Assembly: GCA_038025085.1 (NCBI GenBank)
Contig: CM076149.1
Coordinates: forward strand, 31,623,501 to 31,687,500
DNA: 64,000 nt
Direction of reading: 5' to 3'
From: Tetragonia tetragonoides
Lineage: Eukaryota; Streptophyta; Magnoliopsida; Caryophyllales; Aizoaceae
In this document: positions 34,846-48,600 of the stretch, piece by piece
Numbering within the stretch: position 1 is the first letter of the stretch
Layout: each line of letters opens with the position of its first letter
Position numbers and translations under genes: made by a program
The notes under the pieces: generated by a model
The model's database searches: none
What the model was told of the DNA's origin: nothing
What the model saw: only the letters and a program-made list of their open reading frames with translations

Positions 34846-37677
34846 TCACCTGCTCTGCATCAGACGATAATGAAGTATCAGGTCCTCGGGTTTCTTCCAA
34901 ATATAAGCTCGCACTGTTGCCAAGCTCATATCAGGAGACAAAACCTGAAAAATACCAACCATGAGATAGTGATTAATTTCATCCAGCCAAATGCTCCTTT
35001 AGCACCCTCAACTGGTCAGACGAATATGTTATGGACCAAAGAGGAGAACCATCCCAAAAGACTAGCCTATTAGGTGGTAGAGCCCCTTTGGTCTATAAAC
35101 CCCACATTGGTTGCCCATACAACCGATGTGGGACAAGTCCCATACCTTGCAACTGATTTCAGTCCATAACATTCGCCCCTCCTTAAGGGCCAACGTCCTC
35201 GTTGGTCACGGCCACGTTGGTCACGGCTGGCACTCCCAGGCCACCACTCCGTGGGCCACCACTCCGAGGTTGGCTCTGATACCAATTGTTATGGACCAAA
35301 GAGGAGAACCATCCCAAAAGACTAGCCTGTTAGGTGGTAGAGCCCCTTTGGTCTATAAACCCCACATTGGTTGCCCATACAACCGATGTGGGACAAGTCC
35401 CATACCTTGCAACTGATTTCAGTCCATAACAGAATAGCAAGCTTGTATCCTAATTGAACAGATGAACTTTATGAATCCAAACACAAAAGGTCCATAGAGA
35501 CATTGTTAATGACTTAGAGTCGGCTAAAACATTTGCACTTACGTTATATCTTTTAACAACAAATGAGCCAAAAATTAAAATGCACTAATAGTTCTTCTTA
35601 CTCCAGATATGAGATTCAGATAGGCCCTACACCCAAGTAAACATCAAGTTCCTTCTTCCCCATGTACCCATCAAAAATTATTAATTGAAGATACAGAAGA
35701 CACGTATAGCTAAATGGTAGTGAGGGAAGGGGGAGGGGGGCTCATTTTACAAAATGGAACATTGACCAAAGCCAGACTCAGGTCATTAGAACCTTCATAA
35801 CAAGAATCATCTTAACTTGCCTGATTATTGCACAATATTTCAATAGAAGGCTTTAGTCGCTGCCAAGGTCTCAAACTGGACCTGAGAGACCCATCAATTC
35901 CAGCAGCTGAATGCTGTAACGGACCTCCAACCAATCCAGGAGCAAATGTTCCATCTCCAGAACCACCCTCTAGTGATTTGTCAAAGACCATCTTCTCATT
36001 TACATAGTTGATAACCTAACAAATGAGTACAGCCAACAAAGTTCAAAACATCAGTAAGACTTTAATTAGATATTTGTAATCATTGTTAGCAACCTAGAAG
36101 AATAGAAATTTATAGGCACAATTTGACTTGAGTCCTAAGTAAGTACTCCATGCTATCTCAGCATCAGCATGTATGAATGTGCAAGTTATACACAAAATAG
36201 AAAAATGAATGACAATTTAAATTAAAAGGGAACTAGTCTCCTTTCTACCCTGCATTATTGCAAAAGGGATCTACCATTGCCAGATGAAAAAATTAATAAA
36301 CATGCCTTTAACACTCGATTTTCTTAATAACCCAGGCAACTAAGTAACAATCTGGCCCTCACCATGACACAGATATCTGCATTATTACAAGCCGTGTATG
36401 CAAAGAAAGTTCAGGTTGGAGGAAAGAAGGTGATGCTAACCTTGTGTATTCTTAATATGCGGGGAGCACTCAACTTCCCTTGGGTATGGATTTGAATAGT
36501 AGAACCTTCATATGGATGTAGGAAAAAACTGCACCTGCAGATTATGTAGCCCAATATTCAATCAGAAGAACATTTGTCAAGCTATTAAGGAACCTATTGT
36601 GCACAAGTAAAACAATTCAATATCCAACTTTTTCATGCAGGGAATCAGTAAAAAAAAAAACACCAAGGCAACACAGATAAGCAAGCTTCTTGTAGCTGCA
36701 GCAATTCAGGCTGAAGAAGGGACATTCATTTTCAACAAATGTCCTTATAAATGAAAAGAAAAGTAGCACAAACATATTTGAGGCAGATGGCAACTAATAA
36801 ACATGCCCTCTATTTCAAAACTAACGTGTACTTTAATCTCATCACAATAGACCACTTGCCTTTAGTTCCACACTTTGTGTTCTTCAGTTGTTCTCTCAAA
36901 GAATTTTCCCCAAAATGTCTACCATATGCAAGGACAGCCCATAATTCAACATTTATACTTAGTTTGCTTACACTGTTCTTGACTCGAGTGTTTTGTTGCA
37001 ATACTTGACATAATAAAGTAGAAATTTTATTCAGGGAGAGTTCTTACAGCAACCAATTAACACTACTACAGGTAAGAACCAACAGAGAAGCAATAAATGT
37101 GGCGAGATTTACTTGGTATTCTCTCTTGGTGGTAGGCGATTGTTCAAGACACAATCCAACACCCACCAGGGGAAATCCTTCTCATCCTCAGTGCCATCCA
37201 AATCAGTTATTTTTTTGCGCCATGCGCCCCCATGAGAGCCCTCAGTAATAAGGGAAGGAGGGCAAATGGTAGAGAAGTCAAATGGAGGGTACACCATGGA
37301 GTCATTTTCTGCACTACCATCAACTTCAATTCGCGAATGCGTCATAGTTCTGGCAGAGACATCCTTAACAGATTGAACTTCACCATTTGCTGATGATTGA
37401 GACCCTATCCTTTGTTTTCTCTTTGTCAACCAATGAGCTAACAACCCTTTGAGTGTTTCTCGAGCCAGATTAACCTGCAAAGTCATTATTTAATTATTAG
37501 CATTCAGTGATACAAATCCATAGCAACAGGGAAGGCATAATCAACGCACTATACATTATTTTTTTAGATAAGAGAAAATTTTATTAATCCAATGGTAAAG
37601 AATACAAAAATGTGGAGGATAAGGTATCCTCAATATAAATGAAAACTATCTACACATCACGCCAATGGCGTTGACAT

Positions 37678-37709
<32 letters not shown>

Positions 37710-40700
37710 AAAAAAAAAAAAACAAAAAAACAAAAAAAAAAAATCGAGATATTTGCGCAGCAAGGAGGATCCTAACACAAACATGAGTAGTTATAGAAAA
37801 TGGCTCAATGATTGTCTGTGAATGTGAAATCATAATGAGCATCCCTTTGGACCATTGAGATGTTTTCTGCACCCTCTAAACTATAAAAGAAAAACATCAC
37901 TTTATGCATAGATATTAGATGCTGCTCCATTGTACTACAAACTGCTTCGTCTAAATGAATTTAAGTCTCTTGACTGAGAAGGCCTAAATTAAGCTTCAAG
38001 AGGAAAATCTCTTAAGTTTAATTATTTTGTCCGCTCATCATTAATAACTGTTTCTGCATAATTTTCTAATATTTGGCTCCTGTGAGGATTAATATGTTCT
38101 TTCTCACAAATGCCAGTTGAGAAGAAATTCTCAAGATTGGGAACTGATGAACTTGTAAGGGCTGCTTGATTCATCATTCACATTATCTGTCAACATCAAC
38201 ATTGCCCCATTGCCTCCAAATAGGCTCCCTCCCAGCCTTACCCCTAAAACAGAGAGGGTATTTCCATTTGACCCTTGACCCTATGAGTGACGACGAACTG
38301 CAACTTCACAAAAAATAAGAAGTGCAGATAGCTTAATAAGCCATTTTGATTCGGTCCATTTTTTTTACGAAGACAGAGTTATCAAGATCGTTTGTCCACT
38401 ATTTCCAGTGGAGCCAAAAGCTTCTTTACTTTCTGGCTTCGGAATGCAATGGACTAAAGCAAAATGGATCATAAAACTGATGGCACTTCTTATTCATTGT
38501 GAAGTTGTCGATGGTCGTTGCACTTCGGATCTCGGGTCAAACGGAAACAGCCTCTCTGTGAGACTCTCACAGGGGTAAGGCTGCGTACAACCGACCCCCC
38601 CTTACCCTACCTAGGCGGGAGCCTCTTTGGAGGCACTGGGGTAATGTTGATGAAAGAGTTATCAAGAAAACAAAAAAATTACAAAGCCAAAGAGTAGTGA
38701 ATCATTTTGGCTGCATTACACATAGACAAACTCATGTTATATGTAGATATTCTACATAAAAGAGTGTGTCTAGCAAACATAGACTTTTTTGGTATTTTTG
38801 GTGACTTACTTACACACAAACGTTTGGAGAAAAGTTTGATGCCTCTTACTTTATCCCACAATTCTATTTATAAATCAAAAACCCCAAAGAAATCTGGCAT
38901 CAGCATTGTGGTTTGATGTATCATTAATTCATTATGTGCTCTGATTTCAGAAGGCCCGTTTCACTGCAGTGTTCTACTCTTCTATGACAGAGGTTGTTTG
39001 TGTTGGTAGGGGTTGGATATTTGTCCCTCCTCCGTTTTCAAGCACCTCCAGGTTAGTTATTATCATTTCAAAAGCAGGCGGAGCTGAAACTTATCTGGTG
39101 TGATTGCTTACCCTTTTTATGGGCGGTTATGGCTGGAAAGGAATGAGAGAACTATTTGGAAATAGAGATCTCACTGCGGTTATCTGTGAGATAGAGTGTC
39201 TTCTTGGCTTGTCTTTGATTTGTCTTTATCAGATGTACAGCTTGATCAGCCAGCTTGATCTCATTTTACTTAGTCAGAGACTCAGAGCAAGAGGACTCCT
39301 TGTCCTCTTGTTGTACTACATTCTTCCCATTGCTAATTAAATTTTCTTGCTACCACAAAAGACTACTCTCCCAAAAGAAAGAAAGAACCTACAAATTTTT
39401 TGTTTACACAAATACATATTTCATTACTTGTTTTTAACTTCAGCCTTGATTCTTGAAGTGAGCCTCAAGGTTAGAAATGCTACCACAAGAAGACATAGGG
39501 AAAACAAAAACAATATAGGGGATGTTTGGATTGGGGCAATGATCAAGGGGGTAATAGATTGAATTTATAGGCTAAAATGAGAGACATGTGAGGTAGTGGG
39601 GGTTAGATTTTGTGAAAAGGAGGGTAATGATTACCCCATTTGGGGGATAATAGTTACCCACTGATTTTTCCCCATTTTCCCTTCATTTTCTCCATTACCC
39701 TCTTAATCATGACCCACATCACCACTTCACCTTACTATTTTACATTTTAATATGCTCCATTACCCCTTAATCATTACCCCAATCCAAACATGCCCTAAAT
39801 TATAGCATTTACACCAGTCAATATTGGCCTACAGTTATATTCAATCAAGATTATGGGGAAGATAGAGATCACGGGTTTACCTTATCATCCTCTGGTTTTC
39901 CTGCAATGTTAAGGTCAGCAGAATACATCTCTGCTGAAAAGCACTGTGGTGTATCCAAATGAACTGACAAGCTACCAAGCCTGGTGTCCACTGTGAACCA
40001 TGCTGGAATGCTCACCTGAGAAGCCCAAGCAATCAGAATGTAAGATACTGAACAGTAATGGACAAACAAAACAGACATCCGTAACAAATAAATTACTCGT
40101 ACCATCTCAAATAGCTCCTCCTTTTTCTCCTCAAATGAAACCTGAAGCAGTATCCAGTAAACAAAACACCAGACATGAGGTAAATCTCAAGAACTATCAA
40201 TGGACGGATTGGACTAAAAACATTTCAACTTTTATCACACGCGAGTTAGGAATGGGCCAAGAGAGGGTAAAATCATCGCAGTGTGAGCAGATTAACAGCA
40301 TAATATAAAATTTTACTTATCCAACCTCGCCATAATCTTGAACAACAATGCCCCTTGTGATCTCCCATAACTTCACAGAACCAGCAGTGTCCTATCATAA
40401 GAATTATTAAACATTAGGCTGATAACATTCCATAACAATATATCTTTTTGGGCCTAAGGCTTCGGGGGCTTTTAGAGGGGTGCCTCTCACTGACGTGCAA
40501 CATCACTGGGGCTATTTGTAATGTAGCTTTTCTTTAGCCTTAACTTTTGAGGACTACTTGTCCTCTTGTTTGTAATGCTCACTATTTTCAGTTGCAATAA
40601 AACCTTTCTTCATCAAAAAACCAAAAAGATCTTGTTGAAGCAGCAAACCAAACTTGGAAGTATCTATACCTTGGTAAGCACATGCCTTCTGTTATTTAAT

Positions 40701-43700
40701 ATTTCATGTTGCACAATTGCTGGAATTCCAGGTACCGTCGACGTCGGCTTCCGGTAAGCTGGAACCTATCAAATTTTGAAAAACAGTGAGAATCGGGTTA
40801 AAAGAAATCATACTTTCAAGAAGGAAATTTTTTACTATTTCAAAATCCTCATGTACTCGCATAGACATAAGTTAAATTAAAAATATAATAAACAGAATAA
40901 TGGAGATCGTATTCCTTCCTTGTATTACTGGGCAACATTTCAGCAAAAATCAATATAGCAAAAGATGAACTTGAAGAAGGTAGTTAATCTTTCAGAAGAG
41001 CCAGTTGGAGTTACATGTTTAAAGACTTTAGCTGCACATCCCAACGAGCATAAACGATTCTCTCATCGGTTATCAGTAAAATGAAATTACAATAAGAATG
41101 GAAGACTACAAAGAGGTGGGATGGCAGTATTAGGTATATATTTCTCATTGAGAATAGCAGAAGCAGTAACACCACACTTTTAAAGCAAAACTGATTCAAT
41201 GATTTCATAGTAAAGTGATTTGCTAGGGCACTATGGAGTAGATTGTTGGGAGGGGGAGAGTTTTGCGTTTCCTGCCACGGTGGGCGATTTCCTCCAGCTT
41301 CGTGTCGCAGCAATGAGGCAAGGCAAGGAGGGGCGGTTGTTTTGGTGATGTATGTGTATGGCCATCTTGTGGTGTATTTGGTTGGAAAGGAATTTCAGGG
41401 TGTTCCGCGACGTTGGGAGGACTATAGATAATGTTTGGGATCATGTGGTCTACTTGGCCTCCCTTTGGGCCAAGGCGGCTTCTTATCTAAAAAAAAGAAA
41501 AAAGATTTCAAAAGTAAAGAAAGCTCATAGTAAGTTTTCCCTTTATCAGAATAAAGTTTATATTGATAGGAAAACAATGTACACTAAGGGAGCAGTACTC
41601 AAACAAGGATATCCATCCACAATAGAACACAAGCTGAAGAACTGAGGCTTAAATCCTGGAAGAGGTCCCTCTCCCTGCCGCATGAGAATTAAGCAAAGAA
41701 TACAATTCAGTTCCATAGTAGACAGGATTAGTGGCACAATACAGCAAGAAATTATTAGAATTTTCAAACCATAATCCCAACAGAAATACAAGAGCATTTC
41801 ATCATAGAATTTTCCTGTCCTAATCCCTTCCAAATCCAAGATACTACCTGTAAATGCTCAAAAACTGTGGCTGGGGAATCAACTTCTCCCCTAGCACAAT
41901 AAACAGCTAACACCAGAACTGAGAGGCCATGTCAAAGCACAAGATATATAATGCCCAGTTTCACCACTCCTCGTACATATGGAACGACATAAGGAGACAC
42001 TGCTCAAGTTTCAGCCTCTGTGGACAAGAAACCTCTCGTTACTTATGATTTCAGATTTTACAATAAATAGCTTTCACCTCACCTGGGAGTTTTGACTTCT
42101 AAGTTCTAAATGAGATTTGCAATCGGAAAGACAATGAATTGAGGGGGTTTTTCACAAACAAGATAAAATATCTGTAGAATCTTTCAACCAAACCTAACAA
42201 ACTAGTCAGATCCTCCAATTTCCAACTTTGAAAATAATCCCATCCAAAGTGTGAATTCCACAAAGAAATTGAAATGGCAGCATTATTTTCTAAAGGCAAC
42301 GGACAAAGATTAAAACAGGAATGCTCTTCTACTTGAGAATCCCAAAGCGCAATATACCCTCCATTAGCAACTTCATTTTCAACCAAGGGAAGAATAAAAA
42401 AGATATCTGAGGAAAGAAATTCTAAGGATTTGCACTAAAAGCATTCAGCCCTGCCAAAGCGTGCCAACCATTCCTCTGCAAACTCTACATACTATTTTCT
42501 CACTTTGTGCTAAGAGCCTAAATAGAGAGTTAGGGTTTGACGTAAACCATCACAGACAGCACCGCAACAATATGTTCTTATATACCATTTTTTCTGAAAT
42601 CCGAACCATCACCCTTGGGCCTAGATCACCTCCTAACTCACTAAATATCCCTCTTCTCCCTTTTTTTTAGATAAAGAAAAGTTTTATGGAAATATCAAAT
42701 GGTAAACAGTTACAAGTATGAGGACAAGGAGTCCTCAAAAGAAAACAAACTAGGAAAATATCAAAGAAAATCTGTCATAATTGTCACCAGCAACACGGGC
42801 AGGAATCTTAGGAAGCGACAAAAAATAGAGAAAGAGAGAGACTTAGTGTGAGCAATCGTACACCAAATAAATATAGGCTCTCCTCCAGGGATCTAACTCT
42901 TAGACACCTGATATAGTAGAATCCAAAAAGAACTCCAAACAACCCCACCTAGAGGGATTCCTATGTAAGAGGTCACCTGAGCGCAGCCAGCCAAGAAAAA
43001 GAAACTGAGATGGGAAAAAGGCTCTACATTAATAGTTATTTAATACCCATGACACTAGGTTCACTCAATTCATCCAGAGACCCAACACAACAATAAACCC
43101 AAGTAAAAGGGTCAGCACATTAAAGAACTTCTCCAAGAAAACAATAAAACTTCTAAGCTTAAATATGTAACAAAGTAGATCCAGCTGACAATCTACTAAG
43201 GTTTAACAAGGGCCCGCAGCTGAATCTATCTTAGCATGCCTCATAGAGGCAGCACTGAAAACTACATTCTGCTGCATTAGTTTGCAAATGCTTCACAACA
43301 ACCCTTCATCTAAATTACACCTTGCAGGGCAGAAAGTCTACTATACCATAATCCAAAATCCAGATAGCAGATCTTTATTTGAAGATGATGAGCCTGCAGT
43401 GCAATTAAAGCCCTCTTCATCCCCCCGAAATAATAAAAAAAGGGTAGCTACAATAAACATTTTTCCCCTTCATTGTGGCATTAGTTTTACATGAAGAAAG
43501 TGAGGAATTTGCACAAACAGCAGATGCAAATTCTCGCAATCAACATGCATGGAAAAGGCTACATAAATTTAAGTTCCACTATAGTTCAAATGTGCAGGTG
43601 TGCAAGAAATTCCAAACTAAATGAGAAGATGCTGCTGATTTAGGTTCACTGAAACAAACATTGCATCCCTCAGATTCTATGTCATGACAAGATAGTCAAT

Positions 43701-45622
43701 CGAGATCAACTAACAGATTATAATTTGGTTTATTACAAACATCCTACCTACATGTTTATCACCCCTTTTATTTGCATTTTAATACAAGGCTCTACTGAAA
43801 CTTGTCAGCATAGGCTCTTTTTTACACTTCTTAAGCTTTGTGAAAAGTAAGCTAGTAGACATGCCAAGAAACTAAAAACTGAATTATCAGATAACGGGAA
43901 GTATGAAGACTTACCGGTGTAGATCCTTCAAGGGAAGCCCTCGCCCTAGAAAATGACAAGTTCCCAGCCAAGAAGGAACCTCCTTTTTGGAAGACCTTCT
44001 GAGGACTAAGTCCTTCAGCTGGCCATTTATGAGCTGAAGAATCCGTAGTTGCAACCCATATGCTCTCATCATTCAACTCCAGCTGTAAAATAGGGTGCTC
44101 CTCTGAACAAAGCAAAATGCTTTCTCTTGTAGATAAGTCTGTCAAATATAACTGCAAAACAAGAATAAACCGCATCAACGAGTATGAGGAAGCTGCCAAA
44201 GAAAAAAAAACACAATGCAATGGAACTAAATTAGAAATCTGCTCACAGATTGATCCCTTCCACCACTATAGACATGGCTAAATGATGTTGTGCTGGCAAG
44301 AGCCCAGACAGAGTCCGTATGAACAGCATATGAATGCACACAGCGCTGCTGACCAAGATCCCATAGTCTACAAGTAGATTCAAGGAATAATCAACAAAAA
44401 GAAGCACAGCACAGATTTTAGACAGAACATAAATGTTTATAACTGGAATGTCTAATACCTAACTAAGTCATGGCGTGTTCACCAAATAAATTTCAAAATC
44501 ATGGGTATAAACTATAAAGACACAGCCACACTACACGGGTATAGAATTCATTGTGATAATATATGATACAGCAACACAGAATAAGGGCTAGAGGAAGCTA
44601 CTTTTGAGATACTATCCAAACTGGGAAGAGCAAGCAAAACCTTGTACCTCAGATTAGTAGGTCCAGGCGTGCAGCAGTATACTTAGTCTTTAGCATGCAC
44701 TTTCTCATTTTCAGTTTTGAATAAACCAACTAACAACCTATAGGTAATAGTTTCAGTAGAAACTGATTTGCTTGTAAACTACACTCAGCTCAAGTGACCA
44801 GTCCCAAGAATTGTCAAGTGATGCAGTAAGAATTGAGAAGGGACTAGAGAAAGGGCGGGAAGAACAAAGGTCTGTCAATTCCTACTCCTTTAAGGTAAAT
44901 CGAGGATTAAACACACGCAACCTTTACAATCAAAAATATTTTCTGAGAACAGTCTCTGTTACATTATGCAATGAAGCATTCACCTACTGAGAGTTTAGCA
45001 ACATGGTAATGAAGGTCAAGTAAATGGCAGTAAATCATTTCTTTCTCATAAAACAGATGAATTAATTCAGGAGAAGGGACCCATAAGGGAGATAATGCAT
45101 GAGACATGGTTGAGTTAAAAAATTTGTCAGCCTTGGCCTCCTCCAAAGTCCAAATAGCAGATGTAACAGGTTGTAAACATGTATGATGTTTGACATAATA
45201 CTTGACCCAGCTAAATGAAAAACAAAAAGGGTCGGATGGATAGATTGAAGCATATTGTGCTGATTTTGATCTTTTGGTGGCTCTAATTAACCCACTCCAT
45301 GAGATGACTGGTGATTTGGTTTTCTTGACAAAAAAAGATAAAAGTAAAGCAAGGGAAAAAACATGGATACCATAAAGTGTATTAACAGTAAAATCTAAGA
45401 TGCAGACTACAGATAGAGCAGCAGAAACAATGCTATTTGTTTGATAAAGCGTGAAGCATACCTGATCATAGAATCAGATGAACCAGATAAACAATATCTG
45501 CACAAAGGAAGGAAAGTTTGTTACTAACTTCAAAGCTTCAAAGAGTATAGTTTTCTTTAAGATAAAAGGTACATTAGCCAAGCTGAAGAAGATATCATAC
45601 AGAGCACAATCCATCAAAAACC

Positions 45623-45677
<55 letters not shown>

Positions 45678-48600
45678 TTCCAGGCTTTACCCGACTAGTC
45701 CCAGTTAACGAACAGGAAAACATCCAGTGGCCCTGAGGGGGCTAAAATTTGGGACCTCTGGAAGGGTCTTACCAACTGAGCTACCCAAAAAAAAAAAGAC
45801 CTTAATTGTGACTCGGAATGTCTCATTTTAGGTTTCAGATTTTGACAAGTAATAACAACATAATCAAGCATAATATGCCGCAAGAAGTGCCACCCCATGA
45901 ATGATTAAGAGTTCCGGAGAGGGAAGTAAACAAACTGCGTCAAATGTGAAAAACATTTACATCAGAAGAACACAAAAATAGCTCCAAGCCTCCTTAAGCA
46001 TCAGTGTCTTTATGCAAGCTTATTGCAAAAAAAAAAAAAAAAAAAAGGTTGGATTTACGCAAAAATCAAGATAACATCAACTATGCAATCTAGGGCCTCA
46101 TATTCCATCACAAGAAAATAAAAAGGAAACTAGAAAAAATAACACTACTTGATGAACAATGACCGCACCACAACCACAAATGCAGTCTAGATGGACCTTG
46201 AATGAAAATAACATTATAGCCAACTCTTGTACATATCATATGTCAGTTGAACTCTAACATTGACCATTAATCTTTTCCAATTGCATGTCCTACAACGGAG
46301 AACTCGCGTATCTCAAACACTGTCTCAAGCATATCTGTGCATTGGGAGGACAGAGAAGGGGATCGATGAGGCTCAAAACAGCAATGCGAAAGTAAACTGC
46401 AGATCCAAAGTCCAAACAGAGGTTTCTAGCCTTATGTGTGAGCAGTGTTTAGCAGTGGAGAGAGAGGAAGAAGATTTGATTAGTGAGATAGCCATTTTCT
46501 TTTGGAGTAGGCTTTTTTATTTGGAAGCAATTCCAGATGAAACTAACTTGTTATTGGGAAGGAGTAAGCAGCAGAAAATCATTTGGTGGTGTGCTTTAAA
46601 AGAGATGTTATTTCATGTTGTGGCTTGAAAAAAATGTGGAATCTTCAACTAGATAAGGCTACAGAAGACTGATCATGTTTTTCCATTGGGATGGAATGTT
46701 ACTCTCAGCCAACCCTCGGACAAGTGCTGTCATAAAAACAAGTGTTCTGAACTTCGAGGAAGAAACAATCAACCACAAGTCACAAAAAAAGATCACTGAA
46801 TATTCATAGTAATATCATAAGCAATAGGTGTCGTCCGTAAGGCCAAAACAAAATCGTGAATACATAAAACAAGGTGTCAAATCTAGAATTACAATTCAAG
46901 TAACCTTAAGGATAAAACTATAAATAATCCAATACACCACTTACTATAAAAATTTCCAGTTAGGAATACTGATACTATAACATATTATCAACTCAATCTG
47001 CAGTACCTTCCATGGGAATAGTGAGAGCCATGACAGAAAATGAATCACGCAACAAGGGTTTTAATTCAAAATACAGAAATATGACATATGTGAACCAAAA
47101 TAAATGTTTCAATAATCAAACCTGCCCGTAGAATCCAAAAGCAAAGCCCTGACATTATCGGTATGTCCCCTCAATTTCATGCTCTTTGAACCAGATCTAG
47201 GGTCCCAAACACGCACAACCTATGTAAAAACAAGAAAATGGAAAGGGAGTCAAGAACAAACAACATATAGGAACTACGCAAATCTCTTGAGATACAAACC
47301 ACCTAATGTTCAACCACCCACAAGTCATAACTTCCAATCTGATCACATTGATGATAGTTAAATGAGATCAGTAGAGCAGAAACTTTAAGATATTTCAACT
47401 GAGTATTGTGATTATGCATGCTGTAGTATTTCTATTCCTCTTTTTTTTTCCCTTTACAGCAAGTTTTGTTTTTCGCTTATTAAAAAGGTATGATAACACC
47501 AGCACCACTGAAATGCAGAAAGAAAGAAAAGATCAATAATGTAACCACAAACATCAACTATACCTTTTCAGTTCCACCAGAAACAAGTATAGCCCCACTG
47601 TCATTCATAGCCAATGCATAAACCGACTCCTTGTGGCCTTTAGCAGCAGTAGGCACATACCCTTGATTACCAGTAGGATGCAATGAGAGGTTATTGCTGG
47701 AGCTGATAGTACGTAAACTGGTAACTGGTAGATTACTCCCAGCACCATGAATTCCATTTGAAGCCTCTTCTTCTGTTCCATCATTTGGTTTAGAAACTGG
47801 AGCAAGAGCAGCTTCGATATCCCATATAAAAACCTCCCCACCGAGGCCACCAGAGGCAACAATATTGCTCTAAAAGCATGAACACTATTATAGAATCAGA
47901 AAATGATAGCCTTAAAACATGAAGTCCAGATCCTAAAGATAATGAAGGAACAGCATTTAGCAATCCATGCAAATCACCAATCTCAAAAATGTTGGGAAAG
48001 AAATTACATTTTTTCCTGCTGCAGCGAGACATGTAACATAGTCAGAGTGTTGACGCAACGTCTTTGTACATACTCCATTTGACACGCAATTCCATGTCTG
48101 AAGCATAAAATTAAATAATACATAGTTAGACATCAACCAAACAAAATGCACAATGACCAAAGAAAATAAAATATGGATTTGTTAGGTAAACTCCACCTTT
48201 AGTGTGGTATCCGAGGAGCAAGACACAAGTGTATGATCGCCAACAAGGACTGCGTCATTTACCTGCAAAAGCAGATACTTGTGAACGTCCAGGAGAAATG
48301 AAGAAAACAATATAATACTTCCACACCTCTGAGGGGGGGAGGGCATGAAACTTTTCTTCCAGTTCTACGCATTCACTTTTTCTCCAGCATATTGTCTTGT
48401 ATTGGAAGTTATTTGAATCCAACAAGTTCCAGCAAACTCGAAAATTTTTTGATTTTTCAACAAACCATCAATTATTACTGATTTACTATTACTCACTCTG
48501 TCACATCTAATTAGACGAATGTGACTTTTAGGGTTAATATTCACAAATTTTACTTTTGGGGTCGAAAAAACCCAAAATGGATTTCAAGGATATTACCAAA

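Noticed and set aside
46260..46628. 122-codon plus-strand ORF as a gene
   Set aside because: It lies inside an intron of the WD40 gene, with no recognised domain or splice context; perhaps LINE-derived, but not supported.
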